Source of the DNA: Citrus sinensis
Lineage: Eukaryota > Streptophyta > Magnoliopsida > Sapindales > Rutaceae
Direction of reading: 5' to 3'
Length of the DNA: 64,000 bases
Assembly (NCBI RefSeq): GCF_022201045.2
Contig: NC_068561.1
Span: 20,958,501 to 21,022,500 of the forward strand
Positions 12,101-23,500 of this stretch are shown in pieces; the first letter of the stretch is position 1; every line of letters begins with the position of its first letter. The notes under the pieces are model-generated. The model saw nothing but the letters and a program-made list of their open reading frames with translations. It searched no databases and had not been told where the DNA came from. Position numbers and translations under genes: made by a program.

Positions 12101-13648
12101 ATTACGACATGTAGTGTGCAACTATTTCAGCAACATTTGATTCATTATATACATCTTCACAATTTCATTGCTCAATTACGAGCATATTATACTATCTAGT
12201 ACATGCAAAATGGATGATACTCTGGAGTAATGTTACCTTTCGACAAAAAGGACAGCTGAAGTTTGCACATGGTCCACGGTAATCCATATGTGGAGAAAAC
12301 AACACAAGCAGTCAGTCTTTTCTTTACCATGAATGACATAGGGAAATGTATACGATGGCCAAAAACAAGAATACAGAAGGCAAAACACCAAAGGTAAAAA
12401 TTCCAACTATAGAGTACCTTTCATACTCATATATCTCAATAGGCTTCTCTGGACGAGGGCCTAATTTTGAGGTCTCCTTCACCTTAAAACCTGTTAAAGT
12501 CAGCTGGCTCAGCTAAAAGGTCAAATGATATGAATTGAATTCAATGTCTTTAAGGATGCATGAGGATGCATGCCAATTTCAGAAGTCTTGATACAGAAGT
12601 AATATAAGGAATTTGACCACTACCAGCTATTTCCAGAGTATACTGATCAGGTGGAATCTCATCCTTGGAGACAAAAGACGCACTATATCTGCCACATTAC
12701 AAAGTAAATGCCGTATGATTAAGGTGAAAGAAAGTGTCCAGGGCTAAATTAATAAATGATAGATGATGTGATGCATTCAGCAGGGCCACTTGTGCTTGAT
12801 TTTGTAATATTCAAGGACAATAAGGATGGATTACTCAGTAGGACTTCTCTTATTACCTATAGATTTATTGTCTATCACAAATGATAACTGATGAGCCCTA
12901 CCCCTATTTACTTCATGATTTGCACCTATATATTTGTAGATCCCAGCCTAAACCATGATAAAACCTACTTAATTCCTTTCCTTCTGTGGTAAGATATCCC
13001 GTATTCCTCTGACATAGTACTACATTACTTTCCTTTTAGTCCAAGGTTAGCTACTAGGCTAGCATATTAGCAATGTAAATATGTAATGAATTCAAGATAT
13101 CACGTGCTCCAATTAATATCTTCTTCTTTTCTTTTCAATTCGACATACTCTTGCTTGAATTCAGTATAATCTATTTAAACTATCCAAGAACAAGCACTTG
13201 ACACACTAACAACTACAAAAAAGGGTTTAATTCAACCATTAAACGAACAAAATTAAATCATTAAACAAATAAGTAATAGCTATCAAATCTTAACACAGAT
13301 TAGTTACAACAATTGAAAAAAAAAAGGAAAAAAATACAAATACCCTGAAACAAAAACACCAGTTCCAAATCGAAAGAACAGAGCAAGGGCGGCGCCCAAT
13401 ATGTCCAAAGCCTTGTCAGGTCTAACGGCGAATCGCTTCGGCTCAGGTGGCTTGAAATTTGGCGGGGCAGCAAATGGCGTTGGTTCTAGTTTTTCCTGGG
13501 TGCTTGTGGTTGACGAAGAAGATGGAGTTTGTGGGGTTTTTGAAGATTCTGAGGTTGCTCTAATGGAAAATGAGGTTCTGGGTATTTGACGGCTGCCGGA
13601 AAGTGGCCGGAAAAGCGAAGGTTGCGAGAAGTTCAGCACTCCGGCCAT
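9177..13648 (-). CDS. Plastid protein with two glutaredoxin/GST-N-like domains (At5g03880 type)
   Basis: Twelve exons: 13344-13648, 12624-12688, 12418-12490, 12237-12255, 11617-11736, 11411-11480, 11287-11330, 11147-11188, 10273-10332, 10043-10110, 9391-9448 and 9177-9266. All are GT-AG and phases close to 337 residues. Residues 1 to about 60 are Ser/Thr-rich with few acidic residues, a plastid transit peptide. The conserved stretch PNFKPPEPKRFAVRPDKALD follows, then a hydrophobic segment (LGAALALFFRFGTGVFVSG). Domain 1 has SCPFCRK, FPYMVDPNTG and YESDNIIKYL. Domain 2 repeats the plan with SPFCKVVRE, VPYLEDPNTG and FESADIVEYL. CPFC is a glutaredoxin-like site; domain 2 keeps only the second Cys. 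This fold binds glutathione in relatives. The substrate is unknown. The fourth exon is only 19 nt and carries most of the CPFC codons. Confidence 0.93.
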
Positions 13649-14811
13649 TGGCTTTCTCGCTGGGAGAGTTTTTAAACTGAGAGTTAAGTGTATCTTCGTT
13701 TGAGTGGCTCCTTGTGTAGAACTAGAAGTGGTGGTTAGTAAATTTAGTTTAGGTGGACACCGGAGAGACAGGTAATACAGTTATTTGATTTTTGTTTTTC
13801 CAACCAAAAAAAAAAGTTTAAAAGGATCTAGTAATAAGAATACTCTTAGAATTTCTTTTTTAAGTTAAAAAAAACTATTTTTAAAAGAAGATATTTTTAG
13901 ATATATTCGGAGAAATTATTACTGTTGTTATCTGATAATATTTGTGAAGAAAGGGTTCAACGGGGTTCATTTTGGAATGAAGATGGGCGAGAATAATAAC
14001 ATCGATGAATGTTGTGATTGGGGATTGGACTGGACCTTGCATGCGAGTCCATTAAAATTAGAACCCAACACGGCCCATATCTGTTAAAATATTTTGAATA
14101 AAGCAAATTATATTAGAAGAATTAATTTCAGCAAATCTTTGTAAAATTTGCTAGTTTTAGTTGCATATCTCACCCGAGATAAGGCATCTCTTCGTTTACT
14201 TGGTTACCTTCAGGTCACAAGGCTTTCAAAATTGAAATTTATGACGTAAATAAGCAGTTACATAAACCATTAAGCAGCTACGTATTCAAACGAGCCTCAT
14301 CTCATGTGTGGAATAGATTTGATTGTAAAGTTATGATCTTAATTTATTTTTTTTCTTTTGGTGAGTGCTAATAAGCTATGAAGACACTTGCTATAAACAT
14401 AATCCTACAATCTAATTTTAAAGGCATGTTTTATTTATTTATTTATTTATTTTGATACATTGATATATTACGATAAGAATCATAATCATGCTAATATTTA
14501 TAATAATAAAAAATTATTGAGATTATCTTTAACGAGACTATCTTTAATAAGTGTAGTAATATATCTCAAAATTTTATCCTCACATAATATTAAAGGGATG
14601 TTTGTTCGATCCATATTAATGGGAGAAAAAATATACTCTTACCCATTTCCCCCACCTTCTATTTTAAGTTGGTGTTTGCTAATAATGAGGTATGAAGAGA
14701 CTTATCGTCAGCATTAATTGAGAGATATAGTTGTATCATAAGTGCTTGATGATTTACAACCATTAATTAATATTCCAATCAAGTTATAATTAACCAACGG
14801 GGGATTGTTCT
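13649..14811. other. Promoter side of the GRX/GST-N-like gene and AT-rich spacer
   Basis: The 150 bp next to 13649 are the presumed 5' UTR and promoter of the minus-strand gene. The rest is AT-rich with a TTTA-repeat near 14435-14450. No gene is seen; an 85-codon frame at 14460-14717 has no family features. Confidence 0.5.
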
Positions 14812-15248
14812 TCATGGCGGTGCCGCCCAGCCATTGAGAGGCAAGTGTCGTTATCTTGTGTGCCATGTCAGCCTGAACCGGCCAATTCCACATATCAAGC
14901 TACAAAACAACAGCAAAAAAACAAAAGGGAATTTTGGAGGAAATTATCAAAACTTTCTTTTTGGGTTTGTGTGCGAAAGAGAAGAAAACGAAAATCTATA
15001 ACTTGAGCTGCTTTCAAAATGTTGTTGAGTGGTTGAACTTTTCAAGGCCGATCATTACTGCAAAATCAAATTGAATAATCACTTCGATAAAGGAGGTAGA
15101 ATGCATATGACCCATTATATATCTCTTTACAACTACCCAACCTAGTGTTAATTATCCGTACCACATTCAAAGGATTAGATATATTCTACAACCAATAGAG
15201 ATAATCCAGCACATATAGTAACATTCAATCCAAAGTAAGAGGACTTAT

Positions 15249-15479
15249 GGTGCGTTTGAAATTGAGGTACTGTAACTTAAAAAATACAGTTATTGTAGAA
15301 AAAAATTATAATTATGAAATAAAAATTAGTAATATATAGTAAATGTAAAATTTAAATAAGAATTTTGATAAAATTATTAAAAATATAATAGATTTTCTAT
15401 TATACAAGTGAAAAAAGTTACAGCAACTAGTGTTTATCAAACACTTTAATATTGTCCAACCTCACTCTCAAACACACTA
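15249..15479. mobile_element. MITE copy C
   Basis: The left end reads GGTGCGTTTGAAATTGAGGT. The right end in reverse complement is AGTGTGTTTGAGAGTGAGGT. These are imperfect terminal inverted repeats of the same family as 28335-28692, with CTGTAACTTA just inside. The interior is AT-rich and non-coding, about 230 bp in all. It lies within duplication unit 1 and has no counterpart that I can see in unit 2, so it probably arrived after the duplication. Confidence 0.7.
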
Positions 15480-18400
15480 TAACATTCTCTCTAGGTGTAA
15501 GATCACACTCACACACACTCACGCACACTCACGCATATAGCCTAACAACACCCATCCCTAAAAGCTTAATTGATAATTAAAGATATTAAATAATAGCATT
15601 AAGCTCTAACGTTCTCTCTAGGCGTAAGATCCATACTAATTAGGTGTAGGCTTGTTATGTGGACTTACCTTGATTAATCCATTGTTAGAAAAGTCTAATT
15701 AATTTTAAAAAAATACTTGAAATCATATTAGATGAACCGCTTCACCCAATAGAACAGTAAGGATTTTCCCCTTTTTTTTTTTAAGATAAATTTTACTGAA
15801 GTGACAAAAAGAAGAATTTTCATCATGGCGAGATAGATAAGGAACACTACCGTAATCCATCCGTTATAAAGTAAATAACCCAAAAATAAAATATAAGAAT
15901 TAAGCCAATAAATTGTTTGATTAATGATTCATGCCAAAGTAACCGACTCGCTTGTAATAAGTCTTCTATTAAAATAATTTTCAACTAAAGGGAAATGATG
16001 AAATAATTCTAGAAACCCCAGAGTGACTCATTGCCACTATATCACAAAACCTAAATGTTTAGTTTTAAGATGATATGTATAAAAATCTTGTAATTTTTGT
16101 AGGTTAATTAATAGCTAGCCCTTCTGTTAGTATCTTCCGTTGAATTTCTAAAAGAGATCGTTGCTGCCAATTTTTCAACATCCACTTCCTTCTTGGAATA
16201 ACCACAACCATATAATTACTATTAGCAAGCATGCGTGTTGAAAAAACATTCATCTTGATCTCAACAATTGTAAATTACCATTTATATTTATTTTGATCTA
16301 GCAAATGGTGTGACATCGTCTGATAAGTTCAAATTGTACATAATTAATTACTAAATCTTAACATTTTTATTTAAATAATAAATTTATGTTAGTGTCACGT
16401 TAATTATGACATTTATCAGTGTATTATCTACTCTTTTTCAATAATTGTATACAGGAATATTGGGTGGTTTTTGGTTGTAACATATGAAGTGCACTTATTC
16501 TGAACTTTCTTTGAAAATGGCCTCAATTTTGCCCAAGAGTATTACATGCACAAATCTGCCATTTCACTTGAAACTCTTGAACTGCAAGCAAGCTGCAAAT
16601 TGAAGATGGCGAGTCCGCACTCATTGCTGGCTGTGGGATGATGTCATTTATACACAGAGACGTAACTGGCTTAATTAATTTTCATCAGTTAGATAACCAC
16701 AACGGGTTTTTTTGGATGGGGATTGATGGCACTGAATCACTTTCCATGAATTTACAATTTAGCTAAAGTGCAAATTTCTCAATTAGGGATTGAAAATGCT
16801 CAATATATCTACATGACTTTTGTCGAAAGTCATGCAATCTTATATGATACGTATCATTTTTTTGAAATTTAAAGTTAGAATCCTATCGTATTGAGAAAGA
16901 TAGTCATCTTAAACAAGAATTTTGTTCAATTTGTGTTTGTATATGGTAATTAAAGAAATTCATTCGCAATACGAAATTATGAAATGGTGGGACTATTTAA
17001 GCTCATGATTTTTCTCTTTAAACTCAAATTCTGAAGAAACCCAGGATTAAAATTTAAAATTTTAATTTTTACTGTATACACCTCCTATAATCTCAAAAAT
17101 AATCTAAATTAAATTATATATCCTCTTTTCATTTTGTCCTTTTTTTTCCATCATTGTAACTTATTTTTTATGCACCCACAATCACTAATCTCCTCTATTT
17201 AAGTTAGGTTCATGGATAAGAAGGAAATATAATTTCAAAAGCATCAATTTCTAATTTTTAAATTCACACTTGTTGAGATTCTTTTCATGTACATTAACTT
17301 TTGCGTGGCGTGTGTGTGTGTAAGTATCTGACTGTGGCGAACTCGTTTCTCGTGAAAAATTAAGTTTTGTCAAGAACTTGAACATAGACGAATTAGAGTT
17401 CATGTTAGATGAGTGCAAAATTTAGTGGGTGCAATTTGCAGAGATGAAATATTATTTTATTGAATTAAGAAAATAAAGAATTATTATCTTATTATTCATT
17501 GTTTTATTTTGTCTTCAATAGTAATTTCCTTCAAGCCTGTTGTAGTAAGATAACTTTTATGTGTTCAAAATACCATTATAAAATTCACCATCAACATTCT
17601 TATTGTCTTCTAATTTTAAATAAATTAATAAAGTGATGTAGTATTTACAAATCAACAGCCAAATCACTTAGAATTCAAATTCTGGGACAAATTCCTGAAA
17701 TACTTGATTATTTAACCTTTGTTTTTACTTCACTCAAATTTAAATCAAAATTCCTTACAAATTCTGATACGAATACATTTGTATTTCGGAATTTGTTGTA
17801 TGTCACCAATTACCTGACACTACAACGAACTTTAATACTTTAATACACATGTGAGCTCATACATACATTTTCTTCTTACTTACTAGAAAACATGTTAATA
17901 ATTTGATGTTTAATTATTGATAGAAATTTATGAATCTAATTTATACTCAGAAGTTTTAACTCAAGAATTGAAAGTTGCCTCAAATTTATATTCTTAATCT
18001 AGATTCTGTCTCAACAAATGCGGAACATTCTCCTCAAATACTTGTGGTCATGAGTAGATTGATCTTTTTACCTGGTTTGTACATAAATTTAGTTCTAATA
18101 CCGTATAGAAAAACATTGGTAAAAGCTAAAGAGCAAATAGTAAACGTTGTACACGTAGAAATAACTAGAGTCAACCAACGTGGTTAATCACTTACAAGTT
18201 ACGGTCCCTACTCGACTGGACCTATTGATCAATCACTTACAAGTAACAATCGCTCGCCAATGTAATCTGGTCACATTCCACTTGTTTCGATGATCCACCA
18301 GCTTGAAACTCATTGATTGTGACTCCTTTGCAGTGATTAAGAGACAAGAATACCAACATTTGCTGCATTAATAGATCTTCTTTAGCCCGCACACAAAAGA

Positions 18401-18772
18401 CTTAACTAGTTGACCCTAGTTTAATTGATGTATTATTCGTCAATTTACCACGAAATTAAAGTATTTTAGGGATTTTACTAATTACCGCATTTAACTCAAA
18501 TTCACTTAGTGCGTCAATCTTTGATTTGCAAAATTTCTAAATGGTTAAGTTACCATCAATGATGAAGTCGTGAATTAAAAGCAAAAGTCTAAAGAATTGG
18601 GGTCCCGTTTCAAATAAGGGATTTCCGTAAATAATTGTAAATTATGAGGGCAACTTCATAACTAAAATTCTATTAATACAACACATCCTAATCCTATGCT
18701 CCTCTAACTCTTAATTAGAAATAGAAATCTAACTCTCAGAAAAAGTGTAATAAAGCACCAAAAGCAGAAGAC
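15480..18772. other. Upstream region of the first PADRE gene
   Basis: AT-rich DNA without an open frame of coding character. It contains islands conserved with the region upstream of the second PADRE gene (16130-16250, 16560-16710, 18110-18190, 18588-18664), which are candidates for retained regulatory DNA. A 70-codon frame at 17975-18187 is not conserved as protein in the second unit and is rejected. Confidence 0.55.
18671..18678 (+). promoter_or_regulatory. Probable TATA element of the first PADRE gene
   Basis: TATTAATA lies about 100 bp upstream of the ATG at 18773. It aligns with TATAAATA at 24777-24784 of the paralogue, just after the conserved block ending CAACTTCATAAC. Confidence 0.5.
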
Positions 18773-19270
18773 ATGGGGAATTGCTTAATGCTTGAAGAAA
18801 AATTGATTAAGGTGATGAAAACAGATGGCAAAATACTTGAATATAAAGCCCCCGTCAAAGTTCAGGACGTGCTCGCAGAATTTGCAGGCCATGCTATTTC
18901 TGATTCATTTCCTGAAATCAGGCATCTCATGCCAGACTTTAAACTCCTTGGTGGGAACTTATACTTTCTTGTTCCTGTTCCATTGCCGTCCCGCAAAGTC
19001 GAGAAAAAGAAGGTGAGGTTTTCGGAGGAAGAAGCCAGAGACGGAGCCAAAGAAACAAGCAGTGTTGTGAGGATGAAGGTGGTGATCAGGAAGCAAGAGC
19101 TGCAGGATTTGCTGCTGCTGCAGAAAGGAGGAGTAGTTTCAGTTCAAGATGTGGGTTCTTGGCTTCAGGGTAAACAAAGCACCAATTCTCAGGCCGTTGG
19201 TTTCCAGGATGGCGGTAATAACAACGAAGGGTGGAAGCCTGAGTTGGAAAGCATACCTGAAGTTGACTAG
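18773..19270 (+). CDS. PADRE (DUF4228) family protein, paralogue 1
   Basis: Single exon, 165 residues. The start MGNC is the family's usual N-terminus, with a Gly-2 myristoylation signal and a neighbouring Cys that could be palmitoylated, so the protein may sit at the plasma membrane. The PADRE domain covers about residues 1-100: VMKTDGKILEY, VQDVLAEFAGHAISDS, LGGNLYFLVPVPLP, then the basic EKKKVRFSEEEA. The tail ends in WKPELESIPEVD. The family is plant-specific, often induced by pathogens and stress; its biochemical role is unknown. The paralogue at 24839 is about 70-75% identical by eye, the N-terminal half being the more conserved. The tandem arrangement and shared upstream blocks show both came from one duplicated unit. 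I recall a PADRE gene (At5g03890) between At5g03880 and At5g03900 in Arabidopsis, which would fit this position. Confidence 0.93.
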   Translation: MGNCLMLEEKLIKVMKTDGKILEYKAPVKVQDVLAEFAGHAISDSFPEIRHLMPDFKLLGGNLYFLVPVPLPSRKVEKKKVRFSEEEARDGAKETSSVVRMKVVIRKQELQDLLLLQKGGVVSVQDVGSWLQGKQSTNSQAVGFQDGGNNNEGWKPELESIPEVD

Positions 19271-20204
19271 CAAATCATGCAAATATTATGTATACTTGTT
19301 AATCTCTTTTGATAATATCTTCTTTAGTTTAACATTAAAAACATAGAGATAGTGAAACTATGACAGAACTTCAGTATCTATCCTTTTGTTGCTCGTTACT
19401 CTTGCAAAATTTAGGTTGCATTAATATGATATTGAAACGTAATACTACACTAGAAACAATAAAATTAGATTCCCGACCAAAATTATTAATCAATAAACAC
19501 TAAATATCGGCATAAGAAAACGAAAAAGGCACATATAATAATTTGGCATGATATATATATATATATATATTTAGAGGATCGATCTTAATTAATAGCAATC
19601 GAAAAGAATCAAAACAAAGATGAAAAGAAAAACAAATCAATGTAAGAATATTATTGTTTAAATCATTGTTAATCAATCATTCAATCAATTGAGGTTTTTA
19701 TTTTTATTTTTTGGGCCTATTAAAAATCAATAAGAGTGTTAACTATTTTCAAGCATATTTATAAGAGTGATAACTATTTTCAAACATATTTATGAGGTTT
19801 ATTATTATATGAGCAGTGCATTACATCTCAAAATTTAATTTTAAAATTTTATCCTAAACCATGTGCCATGCTACTTGTAAATGACACATCACAAGATACA
19901 TTATTTAGGATTAAATTTAAAATATCTAACATTATTCTTATTATTATATATGATGTAAAAAAATGAATGCTACCCTTATCAAAAGTAAAATTATGAAGAC
20001 TATCCAAAATTCAACCTCAAGCTAACAGGTAGGGGTTTAATTACTTGTGGTGTTTAAAGTTACAACGAATACAATGACCACATAATACGAGCAGTTAAAA
20101 AGTCGATGGCTGTTAATTACAAGCTAAATATAATTATTAGAGGTTGACGAATTCATCTTAAAGCTGCATCCGAGACATAATTGAACAACAGCGAAATTCT
20201 AAAA
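19271..20204. other. Spacer between the two duplication units
   Basis: 3' flank of the first PADRE gene and AT-rich DNA. It holds a TA dinucleotide run near 19551-19570 and a two-copy 31 bp direct repeat at 19731-19792 (core ACTATTTTCAA.CATATTTAT). No gene is seen. Confidence 0.6.
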
Positions 20205-20510
20205 GGCGGTGCCGCCCAACCATAGAGAGACAAGTGTCGCGGTCCCGAGTGCCATGTCAGCCGGCCAAGCACCCCTTTCTGCCAAGTCTAGAAGCGACAA
20301 AACGACAAAAAAAAAAAAAAAAGAGAGCGGGAATGTCTTGAGGAGGGAAAATCAAAGTTTCTTTTGGAAAGTGCGTGTAAAAACAGAGAAGAAAATCTAG
20401 GAGTTGGAAAATGGAAAACGAATATTTGTCTGTGTTGAAAGTTTCAGTTGCTTTCCCAGTTCAATTAAGTGGTTCAAGGCCTATCATTTACTGCAAAATC
20501 AAATTGGAAT

Positions 20511-23500
20511 CCAGTGTATGTACTTCGACAAATGGAGTAGCTAGATCCAAAGAGCCATCGACCAAGATAACTAAACTACTAGCTAGCATAAAGAAGAAGA
20601 ATAAGAGAAATGATCAACGGCAAAATAAATGTAAAGGAAAAAAAAAAGAAGGAATAAGGATGAATGAATAATTCAAAGTTAATTTATACTGCAACTGATC
20701 TGATCATCGACTTCGTCGCACCGTATCAGTTGTTATATTAGTGTAGATACAAGTTTTTATGTCCCATTTTCATTAAGTTTGAGTGTAATAATCACGTAAA
20801 AATCTTTCTCAATAAAGATATATAAGTGCACATATAGTAAAAATCAAGATTATAATCGCATGCACATATGAAAACAATGAATTTCATTGTATGACAAGAG
20901 TCATAATCATATCATGCGTATAAATATGATAAATGAATACCAAATTATGATAATTGATTATTTTTCTTTATTACAATTTGATCTAAATTTATGCGTGCTT
21001 AACACCGATCTAAAATTAATAAGATTGAAGGTTTGTATGTTTAACATACAAATAGCTGCATGGCGCATGCTACAATAACTGCAAACCAAAAAAAAAAAAA
21101 ATTAAATTATTTTTTCATAAATAAAATAATATTAATTATTCATAATCATTATACAACTGTGATATCATACCACAATTGTTTTAGTCATTAGATTTAATTA
21201 TGGTGAGAGATCCAATGACTGGGTGCAATTGTGGTACCATAACTAAGTCCTACAAATAAACTATTGAAGAATAACATCATGGGGGCCGAATATATATTTA
21301 TCCCAATTCTTCCTTTCAACAACGATAACAATGTTAGAAAGCTTTCAGGAAAGTGCATGTAGCACGCCACACTTGATGTCTAGAGCTAAAGCTCATCGAC
21401 GAAGATTGAAACAGCAAATTAAAGAGTGCCATGGATCATGGATTGTGGAACTTTTGCATAGACAATGACATGCATCATAAAAAGAAAATTAAATAAAATC
21501 TCATTCAGGACCTAAAGAATTTTGCTGAAGTTAGGCTTTAAGGAGAAAGTGAAATAGAGAAAAAGGAAAAAGTACATCGCTAAAGTTAGGCCACTTGTAT
21601 CTCGAAATCCCAATAGAATATATTTTTTTTTTTAAAAAAAATACAATACGAGCCATTTTCATCATGCTGACATAATTGCACCACTGTAATCTATTTTAAA
21701 GGGGGAAAAATTCCAAAAAGAAAATTAATAAAGAACTATTTATGATAATAAATGCTCAAAGCACTTGGCTAAAGAAAGATTTTTTTTATATCTCTTTATG
21801 GTTTCTTTTCCGCCAAAGAAATCTTCATTCATGATTCATGCACTGATTTCAAGTAAGCAGCTTGGATTAATTATGATCTTTCATTAATTAAAATAATTAT
21901 CAACTGCCCAGAAATGATTATGAAATTAGAAATATAAATATAATCACCATCATAGTTGTTATACAAAACCGATTAATGTGACACTGCCACTATCCATTAT
22001 ATATTTAAAACCTAGATATTTATTTAGCATAAGTTGTATGTATGGATGTATTAGAGATGGCCAACGGGCCGTGCCATGCCGGCCCAGGCCCATCATAGGA
22101 AGCTCACGCGTTCTCGTACTCGTGCTGTACCATACTCATTGTGCGTTTCGTGCCGTGTCGTGCTGTGTCTAATTTGTTTTGCTTAGACCCGAACCGGCAC
22201 ATGTGTTGTGCCAACTCGTGCCGTGCACACACATGCGGTGCTGTGCCTAGAAAAAAAATGCCACTAAGTTTTTTTTTCCTTTTTTATTTTTTCAAGAGCG
22301 CATGCCAAGTTGTTTTCTTATTTTTTTCAAGCCTTTATAGTTTTTTGGATCCATGTGCCTTTATTCAAATTTAATAAAATCAAAAATTCAAAACTTAAGT
22401 TCATATTCAATAATAATAGGAGAATGTTATATTAGTTATTAAGTTTGACTCTATGGTATGAGAATTCTTTTTTAGTACTTAACGACAACAATAATAATAA
22501 ATTTTTTAAGCGTTAATTTAATTGTTAACTTGGAATTACGTAGAGTCATATATCATAATTTATAATAATATTAATACATATTTATAAAATCATGATATTT
22601 ATAATTTTATTTATTAAAATCATGATATCAATTATTTATTTAATAAATTATAAATATAAATCAAATATAATTTTTTAGAAACTAAGAATTTAATAAATTA
22701 AAAAATTTGAGCTAATAAAATATATTAAAAGATTCAATTTCAAGTTATTTATAAAATCATACAAATTTAAGTTCACTTTCATTAAAAAATGAAACGAGCT
22801 TTTTCGCGTGCCGTACTTTGACCCATCTCTAATCGTGTCGTGCTTTTAAGGTCAACGTGTCTAAAATTCTGAATTCGGCCCAACTCACATGTGTGCCGTA
22901 TACATCAAAATAAATTTTTAATAAAAAATATATAAACTTGTTGATATATGTCTACAGTAATGTACCAAGGCCAACATCGCTTGCATCATCCATCTCACAT
23001 AATGTAATCTAATTAATTCATAACTTCAGCTTGATTAATTAATCAATTTAATGAAGCGTTACAAAGTTTCTCCATGTGGGTAGTTGTTGCTCACTAGATC
23101 AATTATATACGTACGTTTGTATACAACAGTATTAATTAGTCCTAATTAAAAGAATTACTCTTAATTAGTCAAAACGGAAAAGTTATTTCGCTATCATCAG
23201 TCTACCATGGTGGCGAGGTAGGCAGGCAGGCTAGATACGATAGCTAAGTGCTCTTTTTGGTAAGTTACTATCCAGCTTCTCTCTCTTTTTTCTTTGATTA
23301 GTTTGTTTCCGCTAAATTTCCAAAAGAGATCGAGCTAGGCTCTTGATTTTTCTACCTCCACTAACTTAAAAGAAGAATCACAGCCATATAATATTTAGCA
23401 CGCATGCGTGTTGAAAACAGCAGTTGTAAATTAACACAACACCACTCGTTTCTTTATAATATTCTCCAATCTCCATTATTCATGCACTTTTTCTCTAGTC

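Larger units (their letters stand above)
14812..19290 (+). repeat. Tandem segmental duplication, unit 1 (contains the first PADRE gene)
   Basis: Blocks in this unit recur in the same order in unit 2 (20205-25330). They are 14812-15090 vs 20205-20510, 15940-16080 vs 21880-22040, 16130-16250 vs 23290-23420, 16560-16710 vs 23830-23985, 18110-18190 vs 24305-24385, and 18588 to the gene end vs 24688 to the gene end. Between blocks the copies have diverged or carry private insertions (the MITE at 15249 in this unit, the hAT-like element in unit 2). Unit length is about 4.5 kb here and 5.1 kb in unit 2. Confidence 0.75.

Noticed and set aside
20411-20671. 86-codon Lys-rich plus-strand frame
   Set aside because: The paralogous block at about 15010-15090 does not preserve it; Lys-rich end comes from A-rich sequence.
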